64,000 nucleotides of DNA, taken from NCBI GenBank assembly GCA_963556495.2, contig OY747716.1:17062540-17126539 (forward strand), given 5' to 3'. The translations under genes and the position numbers were made by a program. The notes beneath the pieces are model-generated. The model made no database searches, was not told where the DNA came from, and worked only from the letters and a program-made list of their open reading frames with translations. This document shows, in pieces, positions 1 to 11,861 of this stretch (within the stretch, counting starts at the first letter, position 1; each line of letters starts with the position of its first letter). Source of the DNA: Valencia hispanica. Its lineage: Eukaryota; Chordata; Actinopteri; Cyprinodontiformes; Valenciidae.

Positions 1-900
1 GAAGGCGGTCTCAAAGATGACTTAAAAGATTAGTTTAGTGTTTAAACTATCCGTTTTAAAGTCGATCTCTATTTTGAATAGCATTTACGGCAGTCTTTAT
101 TGTTAATGAGTAAAATACCATCAATGGCGGGCCCACGTGGTTCACTAGAGCATGTAGCTTACAGCTAACTCACGTGGTGCTGCTTAAAGTCGCTCTGGAT
201 CATTTATTAAACATCAAACGAAAAACAGTCGGATTGAGTAACTCAGGTTGCAGGATATAAAACGACTTTCCATCGGAAACCTCGAAAATCACTGTTTAAA
301 CCTCCAGGCCGACCGGCCTGTTTGTACCCGAACAATAAATGAAATCTTACACAAAGTAACAAATCACAGTGAAAATAAACAACCCTTAAATCTTGTTTAA
401 ACTAACCTAATCTCGCCTCTGCCCAGACAGACCTTATTGAACGGTTAAAGTTCTCCAGGTTGCTCCGTGGATGATGGGCGAAGCTAACACAAAGTTAGCC
501 CACAGGCTAGCCACAGCTGCGGTCCGTTAGCAGTGGGGGGATTATAGCTATTAAATCGCGGGTAGCATTAGCTCGGAACGTCATGTCGTCCTCTTCGGCT
601 TACTAAACAGCGATCAGCTGCACCTCAGTTCACCAACACAGTACCTTCCCTGCAGGTTCAAGATAGCATTGTACCAGGCTTTGTCGCGGTGGGGTAACGC
701 TCCAGTCTCGACCCGGTTCTGTGGCATTCGCTAGCTGTTAGCGGCTCGCTTCATACGGCAGCATCTGTTCAGAAAGCAGGGCTCAGGGCGGAACAGTGGG
801 GTTTATCTCAAAACACTGGGTTTGATTCACCTGATTGATCAGCAGTATTGTCGTCCTCGGAGTGAGTTCCTCTCAGAACTCGCGTCTTTTCCCTCGCCAG
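1..900. promoter_or_regulatory. Possible CpG-rich promoter or 5' region (tentative)
   Basis: This stretch is less A+T-rich than most of the window, has many CpG dinucleotides and short GCTAGC/GTTAGC motifs, and shows no recognisable transposon. Two E-boxes (CACGTG) lie about 40 bases apart near 133 and 173. The look is that of a teleost promoter or 5' untranslated region, but I cannot find a convincing exon, start codon or splice pair on either strand, so orientation and gene are unknown. It could equally be a unique intronic block. Confidence 0.25.
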
Positions 901-3900
901 CGAGGGAAGGATTGGATCTCTCCTGGCGCTGTTTGGCTGAAAGCCAGAACTGGAGAGGGTGTGAAAATCTGTGGCGGTGCCTTATATAACCTCTGGTCTT
1001 CTTCTCCTCCTGTCAAAGCTAGAATGTGGGTTAGCGCCACCCAATGGCTGTCCCCAACACAGGTTAGGTTGGAGAATTCAAGAAAATGAGGAACCTTGCG
1101 GATGCTGGTCATGGAGGGTGGAGTCCGGGAGGTTTTTGCATGAAGAGGCTTTGATAGACAATCCAGGATGCGTGACAGAGAGAACGATTCAATAACTAAC
1201 TCGAGAGGTAACCTTGGAAGCAGGGAAAGAGAACACAGTTAATATGAGGCTTGGAAAAACACTAGGAGATTCTACGAAGAGACTCAGAGAGCTAAAGCTC
1301 CCACTTGGGTTGACACTGAGGCGTTGAATGACTGACAGCCAGCTCCTTAAAAGCAAACCCCACTCAAACACAGCATACACAGATCCCTGACCAGGTCAGA
1401 CTTGGTTGGTCCATTTTATTGACTGCTGCACGTTGAGACTTTCAGCCATCATCTTTATTAGGACTATTAAAACCAATGTTGTCCTTGCAGTGTCTTCTCA
1501 GTAAGAAATTGGCTAAAAGTTTAATTTCCAGAGAGCTTACAATGTCTCAAAATGTTCTTATGTATACAGTATAAATCAGTTAAGAGAAGGTTGCAAAAAA
1601 GGTAACGCTACCGAGGTCTCTTCAAATTCGACTTTGTTCGCTATTGTTTCTGCATATGAACTTTGTACTCACTATGTTTTCTATGTACAGTAAAAGGAAT
1701 CCGGGAAAGTTTTCATGGTAACATATGGACTGGGCATCCTTTATATCACTCAAGTGGCAAATAACTGATCTCATACTAATAACCCTTTTGGGTAAACAGC
1801 AACTTGCAATCTACAATCTAGCTCACTCAAGAAGGATGTCCTTTTTAAGGCAAATTTATAAGCATTGGTTTGTGCTGTGAAAAGTTTGTCTATTATTATG
1901 GTCTGGTGTACAGTCATCATGTTTTAGTTCGATCTTATTCTCTGCTCCAGTCTCCATATTCTTACATTGCATGGAGTCCGATTTACCTCTTCACATTATT
2001 TATCACTATAAACATTGCCCATTGCTTCCAGCAAATATCTTTATTGTTGTCATTCACTCATAGGCAGTTTATTTAATGTGTTCTCTCTCTCCCCACATTT
2101 CTCTCATCACTCTGTTCACTGCAAGGAGTGAGTGCATTGTGTGGAAATCAAACACGTATTTAATGATAATGGACTGATGTTCATGTGAATGAAGGGAGAT
2201 TGGAACAGAACAGCGCGCTGGAAAATCAGATCCCAGCATCTCCAAGGTACAAACATAATAGGAAGTCAAAAGAATGCCTCTGCGCCTCTGCTGTTGTGAA
2301 TTCTCCTTTTGTCAGTACGGGCTTGGCTATTTTAGCCATTGTTCTGCCTTTTTGAGAAGGAATTGGATTTTTTTCAATGCCACCCCCCTTCGTCTTGGCA
2401 GTGGATGACTTTCTTTGCCCACCAATGGTTAGACTTAATTAGGACATTTTTGGAGAGATTTATTCATACAAGGTAAATACTGTATATACGCATATGACCA
2501 ATTCATTTTACAAAGAGGAGAACAAAGGCGTTCGTTATTCATATACATACACCTATCAACCTCCTGGCTAGTGTTTTATCAAAAAGAACTTAGTCTTTAG
2601 ACGAATCCGACCTGTCGGGTTGGATCCTACCGGTTTTCCAATATGTTTTGATTGGTTTTATTAAAGTTTGAGGTCCATGTAAAACCTGGAAATGAAGGAG
2701 CTGCCAACAGGGACAAAGAAAAGGTTGCTGTGAATCAGAGAGGCCTGTTTGCACCAGAAGGTCTTTATAATAAACACTGAAATGATTGATACTGTGCAGA
2801 CGTGTGTGCCTGTGTGATACCATGCATGCTCACACTTGTACTCATTCCCTAAAATGGCATATTGCCCTTTACCTAATCACACTGCAAATACTCAATCATA
2901 CTAACCAAGGTAAGTTTTTATGACATTTTCCTCACATACACATACACACACGCATACCCACAGACGTGCTTGGTTTTCTTCACACAAAGAGAAAAGGTCA
3001 GCATTTTAATGGCTTTGCTCCCCGTGGTAATCGCCTTTTTGGTAAGCTGTGCAAACTAAATGAAAAGATGTCGTCCCATGTGTGGGGTTAACCTATGCTT
3101 CTCCGTTTCAGTAAACGACGTGGCATTAGCTTCACCCTACACTGCGATCTGAGGGAAAGAAGGGAATCCGCTGCCTTCTACTATGGAACAATGTTGTGAG
3201 GTGTTTGAACTGCACGTTTCTGCGCTGCATAGCTCACTGCAGTGGCAGTCAGACATTTTGCAGTGATGCTTATCAAATTTGACATGCTGTGCTGTAAATG
3301 TTCTTTATACAAGTTTACTACTTTGACCAAAACAGACCATGATGCACTGCAGTCCAAACCAACACAGAATGCTAACATTAAACATTAGCATGTTGTCGCT
3401 ACCATCTACAGTTAATGATTGTGATCCTGAAACTTGTTTCAAATCTCTCAGCATGGTAACTACAGTACCTTTTGGTGCCCTCTGGTGAATGTTTTTCACT
3501 TCTAGTTTAAACATATTTAAATTGGTCTGACTGTATTTTTGTTCTAGCCATTTCCTGACTTACGAGTATCAACTACCTTACATGAAGGCTTTGTTCTACT
3601 GTCGTTCCCATTTTGAAAAGTGTTCTCTTTATCCTCTTAAGGGCTTGACACATGTCTCCATGTCATGCAAGCACGCTCCTCTCATTAGCTATGTGTAACT
3701 CAGCTAAACAGCCAAATTCCATTCAAAACTATACAGTTTTCACTACAGCCTCCTGGGGGCACTAATGACCTGGTTTGCACACTGTCAACTCAGAAGAGAA
3801 GAAGAATAAAAGTAAGCATATGCCCCTTCTCCACTAGGGTTGGGTCAGCCCCTAACGGCTCCGGAATGCGGACTTAGGCAAGGGGCATGGGTGGGGTCAG

Positions 3901-6560
3901 CTTAAAGTGGCGTGAAAGGTCCGTGATGTCATTCGTAATCGCCACAAGAGTTAGTAAACAAATGTGCACATGCGCATTCAGTGCTTGGTATGATGGAGAA
4001 ACAACAATGGAGGACGTCCTTGTTGTTCCAGATAAATAATTGATCCAATTATACATTTAAAACAAGCTTCAGTGTGTTTTTTTTATTCTTCTGCTCTTAA
4101 TTTGAGTCACTTTTTTTCATATTCTTTTTGTGTGCCGCCTCAGTCTGACCAGGAGTATTTTCTATGGTAATGCACCCAGAGTACAAGAAAAAGCACAATG
4201 ACTAGAAATAAGTTTGTTTTTTTTGTCAGTGTTATGGAGATAAATATTGATTATGTGTTTTCAACAAAACACAACCAACCTTGCTATTATTTACCTTATG
4301 TAACCTGGTACTTTCTTCTTCCTTTCCAGTTAAATCTGTTGTGGTTCTCCTTCTCATGTATTTTACGTACAGTTATCAGAAAACTTATAATATGTATTGG
4401 TTCCTAGAACTCAGTCTTTCATGCAATGACAACACATACTGTAGAAATTCATGTTCATTTAGGATTGGAACTTGCATGTTATAATAGAATATGACGTAGC
4501 TTATTGCAATATAAATTTCTTTCTTTTTTTTCCACTAAAAACTCAGATTAAAAAGGTAACCCAAACTCCTTTTAATTTGCTTTTGAATCTCTGAATGTTA
4601 AACTTGGAAAGAATGTTGAAAAGTGCTGCTGCTCTTCTGCTACCGCAGCTCAAACTATTCAGGACAGGCCTGAATAAAGCACACCTGCACCAATGAGCAG
4701 CTAAAATCCATTTAAAGAAACTCCATAAAGTCAACAAGTGTGCCCTTCAGGGAGGAGAGAGGAGAGACAAAGGGTTCCAAAGTCAATGTTGTTTCCACAC
4801 TAGCCAGAGCGCGTCATGTCTTAATCCTTCCCCCTGGAACCCAGTCAGCGTTAAACTAGCTGAAATGAGTACCATGCAGGGAGTAAATGGAAGGAGACGA
4901 CCGTCCACAATGGCTCTGGAAAGTGGCTGTTCTTGTAAATAGGAGGATTAGAGGGAAAGAAATCCTTCTCTCCTTGTGGAGGCGTGCCCATAGGGACAAA
5001 ACCCAATGTTTACACTCATTCTCTGCACGTACAGTACTCCAAATTCAGGTTCACTGCGTGATCAACCAAGCGCAGAGGGAGTGAGGACCAGGTGAAGCCT
5101 CTCATTCTTCATGGATTAAACTGTACCTGAGCTGGTTATAACCATGTTAGGAGGATGATTCGGGTCACTCTGTAGGGTAGTCGGCTGGTTTAGCACTTAG
5201 AGATTCCAACACGGTTAAACAGATTGACATTTTAATGTTCAGGGTGCATAGAAGAAAAAGTCTACTAACTAACTTAGAATGTTTTTCAAGCTTCAGTAGG
5301 GGTTATGAGAAATTCCTCCTGTTGATCAACATGACAGGGCAGCACGAACACTGTCAACAGATGCATAATATGAGTAAAAGTAACGCAGATTTATATAAAA
5401 CCCTTTACGGAACCTTTCTGAAAGTATCTCTTTTGACCCATTGTATGGTAAATTTAATAAGAGATTGTTTCCCTAAGGAGTTATAGCCAATGGTGGGAGG
5501 TGAGTCGAACAAAGACAGATTGACTGGTGGAGAACTGATTTTGGGGTTTGGACAGAAAATCTCCCATAAGGGTGTACATTTTGCTTTGTAAGGTGAAGTC
5601 CTGCATGGCTACTACAGCAAAGATCATCATGTTGCTTCAGAAAGTTTTTGAAAGTGATTTGGAGTGCTGTTGTAAAGGTCTAAGTTAGAAATCTCTAAGT
5701 TCTTTGACACCAACTCTTGTACTATTGTTCTAATCTGGTTGATGTATATATTTATTCTTGCTAAATGGTGCATGTTGTGTACGTTTTGACTTATCAAGGG
5801 AGTGATGTCTGTCACATTATTAAAAAGACTGCCTCAGCCTCACTGTGTGTTGAGGGAGGAGTCCAAACCTGACAACTGGAAAACAGGCTTTCCATGGCTG
5901 GTGGTGGTCAGGCATGGATGGAGACAACACAGCAACCCCATCACCTCCACCTCACTACCTCATTTCCCTCTTTATACTCGACACTTTATGTTGCTCAACC
6001 CTTTTCTGCTTCATTCACCATCTACTTTTTTCCTGTTCATATTTCAAAGCAGCATCCATTCCTTTTGACCTGTGACTTTCTAATGTAACAAAACCAACTG
6101 ACCCTCAACTTTCACCCGCACACGTTTTCAATAGTTGGATCGTTTTCATACCTAGTTTTTTTCCCCTCCAGATGGGTGAAATTTGAGGTTGGAGAGAAAA
6201 AAAAACAGACTGTAGAGGATCCACTCTTTTATTGGCCACTTCATGCTCTATTTAGCAAGCTATATAGCTAACAAGCAGTTCATTTTTAGGCTTCACAGGC
6301 TCTGATGACAAATAAACAGTGCATATCATTATGCTAATATTTGGCAGGGAAAGGTATGCGCCGAGAGCCGCGGGTTTGTGTTTATGCAAGTGTGTGTGCA
6401 TGTGCGTGTCAGCCAGTAGGCTATGTTTGGTGGATGGAGACATTCAGTGTCATCAACAGGCCCCCTGGAAAACCCGTCTCATAATGACTGCACTCCTCCA
6501 ATGTGTCTATATGCTGGAATGCCAAGTGCCCCTTTTTCTTCTTTCTCACTCATGATCATG
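900..6560. other. Stretch without recognisable genes
   Basis: No exon, RNA gene or complete transposon is supported here. Open frames are all under 90 codons with no recognisable domain. Near 3820-3930 is a G+C-richer patch beginning with a CTTCTCCACTAGG-type motif, reminiscent of the ends of fish Harbinger MITEs, but no partner end was found. CA-rich simple sequence occurs near 2935-2960. The rest looks like ordinary A+T-rich non-coding DNA. Confidence 0.5.
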
Positions 6561-6760
6561 AAGTGTCCTGCTCAAATAGAAAATATTACACATGCACCAA
6601 ACCGAAAATGATACTGTACATGGTTGTGAAACATTTTTGCCAATAGAAATCTGAAACATGTGGCGTGTATTTGTGTCCCCTTTTACTCAGACACCAGTAA
6701 ATTAAACCCAGTGTAACCAGTTGGCTTCAAAATATACCTAAACAGTAAACAGGTCAGCAG
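6560..6760 (+). repeat. Tc1/mariner terminal fragment
   Basis: The bases around 6655-6740 (GTGGCGTGTATTTGTGTCCCC, then a stretch ending in CCAGTGTAACCAGTTGGCTTC) match the inner part of the terminal inverted repeat and 5' leader of a common teleost Tc1 element as I remember it. The preceding 90 bases (GATACTGTACATGG and following) fit the adjacent repeat sequence. Neither the outermost CAGT end nor any transposase follows. It is interrupted by the MITE that starts at 6843. Confidence 0.6.
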
Positions 6761-6842
6761 GACAAACGTTATGATGTGTGAAAGCTAACTGTAAGAAAAG
6801 CGGTCTATAAAAAATAATTTCTTCCAACTGCAGTCACAGCCC

Positions 6843-7755
6843 TTAAGGAGCCGTATGTAAAATTGTGGCCTAAACTGGTACTCCAATCCCTTTCAAATTA
6901 CTGTAGAGCGGCGTATCCCCTCCCGCTCCCCCCTGACTTGAGGTTGGCAGATAGGCAGCAGGATCCAGCAGGAACGTAGGCTGCTGCAAGGAGCTTCCAA
7001 TGGCAAGTGATGAGTCCTACACAGTAAGTTTTTTTTCTGTTAATTGTAATGACAGAGAAACGGGCTCTGATAATGCATTGCTAATGTCAGCAGTGACGAG
7101 TCGCCGTTTTTATTTTCCAAACAATTTCTTACCTTTTCAATTCAATGACTCTCATGCTCCATATGCTTTAACGTATCGTTACTTTGCACGAACATGCATA
7201 ACTTTGTTCGACTGTCGTGAATATTTGAAATGTCCGTTTACATTAAGTACAAGTTAGCCAAACATAAATATGTCTTACCCGTCCAGGAGAAAATTAGCAA
7301 CGTTGGCATCTGTCTTCAAATTTTTCTCTGTTTTCAGCCGTCTCTTGCAAAGGCTTCTCTTATACAAATCCTTGTTTTATTTTGGACTTTGTCACGACGT
7401 ATTTCTGAATGATAACGAGGTCTTTTAGGTGTAGTAACGTTAGATATTTTTTGTCCTAAACACTTGTAGCTGCAGCTGTAGTAACTTGAGCAGAGCTGGC
7501 AACCCCGATCCCAAAACACTACTGACTTCGTGATTGGTAGATAGGTGGAGGGTGGCGCTTCAGGCCAAAACACAAGATGACAACATCAACATCAGTTGAG
7601 GGCTGCAACTTCACTTTTTAAAGGACAATATCCTGGCCGTACTACTGTTCAGTGATATAAGTATTTGAAATGAACATGGTTTCTTAATGTCTAGGGACAT
7701 ATCTGGGCCATTTTATGATTAACTGAAATACATTTCTTACATACAGCTCCTTTAA
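6843..7755. mobile_element. TTAA-flanked MITE, about 0.9 kb
   Basis: The two ends form an inverted repeat. The left reads TTAAGGAGCCGTATGTAAAA; the right, reverse-complemented, reads TTAAAGGAGCTGTATGTAAG. TTAA lies at both edges, as expected for piggyBac-type target duplication, although a three-base TAA (Harbinger-type) duplication is not excluded. The interior holds no long open frame. The block near 7495-7600 (CTGGCAACCCCGATCCC and onwards) is a sequence I recognise from many fish genomes. Non-autonomous; the mobilising transposase is not in this window. Confidence 0.75.
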
Positions 7756-7971
7756 TAGTAAGGGAATTTTTAGAACGATTTTATAAATAGTCTTTTAAGT
7801 ATCAATGCGTTGCAACAATGTTGCAGTTTTGGTCCCAGTTCAAACCGAGTCTACTGGACTATCAGGTGTGAATATGACCTAAAGCAGGGTTAGTTCAGAA
7901 AACAATATCCTGATCTTCAAACATCTCAAGCAGAACTGCAAATCCACCAATACATGGCCGACCACCTAAAC

Positions 7972-8336
7972 CAGAGATGTCAAACTCCTGTGGAGAACTC
8001 CATCTACCTTAGATGTTTCTGTGCTTCAACACACCCAAATCAAACAATAAGTACATTTGCAGGACTAGGTAGAACTTAACTTTAGACTGAGGAGCCCTTT
8101 GATACAGGTGTATTGGGGGGTGTCACGTGGCGTAGTGGTTAGAGCGGGCACCCCATGTGCAGAGGCTCTGGTCCTCGACACGGCCGTCCCTGGTTCGAGT
8201 CCCGTCCCAGGCAGCCTTTGCCACATGTCTTCTCCCACCTCTCTCCCCCTTCAAAACTCTGTCCATTATCAAAAAAGGCCACTCAGGCCCAAAAACGTTT
8301 TTTTTTTAAAGATACAGGTGTATTGGACCAGGCTGA
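7972..8336 (+). mobile_element. hAT-like MITE fragment, split by a SINE
   Basis: The sequence begins CAGAGATGTCAAACTCCTG and continues with CTTCAACACACCCAAATCAAA and GACTGAGGAGCCCTTTGA. This is the layout of a very common fish MITE whose ends read CAGRGGTGTCAAACTCC. The copy is interrupted at 8117-8310 by a SINE and is lost after the second target copy (GGACCAGG, about 8335), so the right end is missing. Assignment to hAT rests on remembered family resemblance. Confidence 0.5.
8117..8310 (+). mobile_element. tRNA-derived SINE with perfect 16-bp target duplication
   Basis: A non-autonomous retroposon of about 194 bases. The RNA polymerase III A box (TGGCGTAGTGGTTAGAGC, about 8128-8145) and B box (GGTTCGAGTCC, 8192-8202) are both intact and correctly spaced for a tRNA-like head. 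A C/T-rich body and a T-rich, A-ended tail follow. The 16 bases GATACAGGTGTATTGG are present at 8101-8116 and again at 8311-8326, a perfect target-site duplication. This marks a genuine LINE-mediated insertion into the surrounding hAT-like MITE and suggests a fairly recent event. The partner LINE is not identifiable from the tail. Confidence 0.9.
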
Positions 8337-8356
8337 CCTAAGCTGGCAGTAATTAA

Positions 8357-9195
8357 AGCATTAATCAGAGAAGCAGCCAAGTCGACCATGTTGACTCTGA
8401 ATGAGCTGCCGAGATCTAAGGCTCTGGTGTGAGACTCTGTCAACAGGACAACTAATGGCCCTTTTCCACATCTCTACAGTGCAGCTCTACATGGTTCATG
8501 TGGTTTTCCATTAGTTGAGTAACATCCACACGAAAACGCAGATTTGAGGCACCAAAACGATTCTTTCTAAAAACTCCGACATGACATGTGCGACCTGTGT
8601 TTACACTCAGAAACAGCATTAATGCCTTCAGAGCTGTGCTGGCATTATCGATTGTCCAAACGCTTTTTGCTTGCTCGTATTTACAAGCTTAATTACTGCT
8701 GTATGATACAATTTAGACAGTAGAAAGTTACTCTAAGTGGATAGGATTTAGGGGAACTATTGCCTCCTACAGGTTTGGCATGCCTAGGAATGTGCTTAAC
8801 AATGCACTTGTGTGGTTACAGTAGGTGTGGACTGTTTTTTTTTTAAACAAGGTGGTGGGAGTATTCAGTTTTTTTTTTTAAACCTGGCTACATGTGTACA
8901 TGACATAAGGTAGAGGTTCACCTTCCAACAGGACAACTGCCCTAAAAATACAACCTAAGCTACAATGGAATGGTTTAAATCAAACCATATTCATTAGTAG
9001 AAAGACCCAAAGTCCAGACTTGAATCCCATAAAGAATCACAGGCAACACTTTAAAAAATGTTATTTAATCTGACTCAGCTTGTGGTATTTTGCAACGAAG
9101 AATGGGTAACAATTGCTCTAGACCTGCAAAACTCTCTAGACGTGGGGTAGACATACCACAACAGGCTTGCAGCTGAAAATATGGGTTTTTGTGTG
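8357..9195 (+). pseudogene. Decayed Tc1-like transposase relic
   Basis: The segment 8357-8460 reads like the N-terminal half of a Tc1 transposase (GACTCTGAATGAGCTGC.GAGATCTAA, compare MVTLDELQRSK in the intact copy at 54439-55458). The segment 8910-9190 corresponds to its C-terminal third: FTFQQ, MEWF and SPDLNP are recoverable in broken frames, with IEN changed to IKN. Between them, about 8462-8760, is roughly 300 bases of unrelated sequence, perhaps a second insertion. No terminal repeats survive. A (TA)n tract follows directly. Confidence 0.8.
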
Positions 9196-9219
9196 TGAAG
9201 AAAAAAGATGTATTCCTTC

Positions 9220-9221
<2 letters not shown>

Positions 9222-9252
<31 letters not shown>
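9222..9252. repeat. (TA)n microsatellite
   Basis: About 15 uninterrupted TA units directly downstream of the Tc1 relic. Confidence 0.95.
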
Positions 9253-9256
<4 letters not shown>

Positions 9257-9557
9257 CAGGGATTCTGTTGTTCTGTCTATTTAGCACAGTGTTCCCTAAA
9301 CTTTCCTCAGCTTTTCCTTCCGAATGATGAGAAAGTTACAAAGTGCAGAGCAGTGAAACACCAAACACATGTTTCTTAGTAACAAATCTTTGCTGTAAAT
9401 ATTGAATCTAATCAAATAATGCTAACATTATGAGGAAATCAGTGTATGTGTGTGTGAATGTGAGTGCGCTCGTGATCGGGCTCCCAGGTAATTATAGCAG
9501 ACAGCTGCCATGGCATCCTGGATCAGTCCCACGTCAACAATCTGCAAACACACCGTT

Positions 9558-9596
<39 letters not shown>

Positions 9597-10915
9597 GGAA
9601 GAAGAAGTCCCTCATCAGCATGCAGTCATTATTAGGGGGCTGATGCCCAGATTTGTGTCATTTTATTCAGAGTCTCAGATAAGCCCGGGCAAATTGTGCC
9701 TGCATCCACAGTGGCATGTACAGAGATGAGATGCACCTGCCACGGAGCAAAGCAGAAGGAGCTGTCGAGATGGGGGGGGGGTGAGGTTCACTGGCTACAT
9801 TTGTCTCATAGTGGAGATGGCCATACTGGTCATTCTCACCTGGCCAGATCTGATTCATCATCTGGGTTCAATCATTGATGTACCCTGATCTGTCAGACCC
9901 TTCCCCCAGTCTTCCCTCTCTCCAGCCTCTCTGTCTCTCTCTCTCTATAGTAGTTTCTGTGCTCGCCAGGCATGCTGTGGTATCATGCCTGCATGCATCA
10001 TGGATCTGCTAACAAATTACATAGAGTAGCCACTCTGCCTCCCCTCTCACTCAGCTGTCAAGTGGAACCACTGAAGCATTCTCCCTCCTCTCCACTTCCA
10101 AGCCTTCCATCCATTTTCTAGTCTCGCCATCCAGCGTTCCTCTCCCTGCCTCATGCACCCCTTCCCTCTACTTGCTGTGGCTTTAGCCACACTGGAGCAG
10201 CAGAAGCATTCTCACTCACCTTGAAGCCATTTCATCCAACCCTCTTCCATGACCTTGTTTGTCAATTTTGCAGAGGGGATCATTGATAGTATTCAAAAGG
10301 AACGCATGTTTTTACTACAAAGATAAAAGCTACATTATGTGATCAAAACTTGTTCTTATACAGATAATGTGTTCTGGTTTGTTCTGGTCCAGCATTCATA
10401 CATTTCAACAAACAATCTTTCACGAAGCAAATATAGATTCCAACATGTGGGAATGTCAGCTTTTACACCTTTTAACGGGACAAGATAATCATAGCCATTC
10501 CATCTCTCAAAGACTGAGATATGACCCGAAGAAATGGCCTCTATTACTCATACTAGCAAATTTAGCCACTTTGTTGACTCAGTGGTAGAGACAAAGAATG
10601 GAGGTAATAATATAATGTTGTTGGGTATTTATCTGCCTTCTTCTATGCACTAAGCACTGTGAGAATGCCACAACTACCAAACCACTGATAATGCTAAAGT
10701 TGGGAGGTGGTTTGTAGCTTACTACTGGTGTTAAACTAAATGGCTTTTTAACAGTTTTTAAGAGATGCACCAGTACATCTGCAAAAGATCTTAATTGGGC
10801 AATAACCTTTTGTTCTGCTCTGACTGGCAGGTCAAATCTACATCTTTTTTTCATTTTTATTGCATCAACTATCTACATCTTTTGGCCTATCAACGTATTG
10901 ACCAAATGTGTCTAA
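9253..10915. other. Stretch without recognisable genes; (CA)n microsatellite inside
   Basis: A (CA)n tract of about 16 units runs from about 9559 to 9592, and a run of nine or ten G residues lies near 9772-9781. A C/T-rich tract is present at 9900-9950. No exon or transposon could be supported. Confidence 0.6.
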
Positions 10916-11292
10916 TTTAATTAAAATAAAATTCATCATTAAAACAGCTGTAATTAAACCTTTACTCAAGAAACCTTCCCTTGATCAAGATGACTTAGTG
11001 AATTACAGACCTATATATCTAACCTTCCTTTCCTATCCAAAATCCTTGAGAAAATTGTTGATAATCAAGTCTGTGACGAGCTGTTTGAAGAGTTTCAGTC
11101 AGGTTTTAGAGCTCATCATAGCACTGAAACAGCACTGGTGAAGGTTACTAATGATATTCTCATGGCCTCAGATAATGGACTGGTGTCTGTTCTGGTTTTG
11201 TTAGATCTCAGTGCTGCTTTTGACACAGTCAATCATAATATTCTCTTAGAAAAGCTTGAACATGTAGCAGGGATCAAAGCAACACCACTAGG
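10915..11292 (+). pseudogene. L2-type LINE reverse transcriptase fragment
   Basis: Reading across frameshifts, the translation gives AVIKPLLKKPSLDQDDLVNYRPI, then FQSGFRAHHSTETALVKVTND, then LVLLDLSAAFDTVNHNILLEKLE and GIKATPL. This is the fingers/palm start of an L2-clade reverse transcriptase; LDLSAAFDTVNH is motif A with its catalytic aspartate. The fragment lacks the endonuclease and everything after motif A. At about 11292 it stops where Harbinger-like sequence begins, suggesting that the Harbinger element inserted into or truncated the LINE. No continuous frame remains; at least two frameshifts are needed. Confidence 0.8.
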
Positions 11293-11860
11293 CGACCTGT
11301 ATCTGATCTTTTCATGACAGTCTGAACGACACAGATCAGATCTTTTCAAATGCGACCCAGGCCACTTGGGTATGTGGTCCAAAATCCGATACCTATCCGA
11401 TCTTTTGAAATGTGACTTCAGTCTGAACGGCCAGGTCGCATGTATCCGACCCGGACGTCATTGATACGCCGCAGACATGTCTCTTCCCGTGACAGAGAAA
11501 ATCGAAGCCGCTCACAAACATAATCAAAAGTGGATCTGGACATTCGGAAGTTACTGATGAATTCTGTATTAGTGAAGCCACTCACGTCATCAGTCTCCCA
11601 CCACTCCTGGCTGCGACTCCAAACCCACCCGTTTCTCTGTACCAACATTGCTACCACTGCTCCACAAAACGCCATGGCCAAAAACCTTGCTCTCCTCCTT
11701 TTTATTTGTCTCCTTAAAATGAGAAGATTGACATTGTGCTGGCTCCGTTGTGAAAATAACTTTAATGAGGCTAAACAAGCTCCACTGTCGACATCCATGT
11801 GTAACTACTTCCACAAACAACAAGTGACGTCGTTGACCATTGAGTACTCTCCTTTTTGAT
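11293..11860 (-). mobile_element. Partial PIF/Harbinger element
   Basis: The left edge (GGCGACCTGTATCTGATC and repeated GATCAGATCTTTTCAAATG-type motifs between 11295 and 11440) matches the subterminal sequence of fish Harbinger elements as I remember them. It contains a reverse-strand open frame resembling the transposase N-terminus. The far end is lost at the junction with Tc1 sequence near 11862. Target duplication could not be established. Confidence 0.6.
11418..11798 (-). pseudogene. Harbinger (HARBI1-like) transposase, N-terminal fragment
   Basis: A 126-codon open frame. Around residues 65-112 it contains WWETDDVSGFTNTEF..NFRMSRSTFDYVCERLR, the helical N-terminal region typical of PIF/Harbinger transposases ahead of the DDE nuclease. 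The DDE domain itself is absent because the frame ends at 11418 and the upstream side joins unrelated Tc1 sequence. It is therefore a remnant: usual Harbinger transposases are about 350-400 residues. Encoding strand is opposite to the neighbouring L2 and Tc1 pieces. Start codon is arbitrary. Confidence 0.65.
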
Positions 11861-11861
11861 A

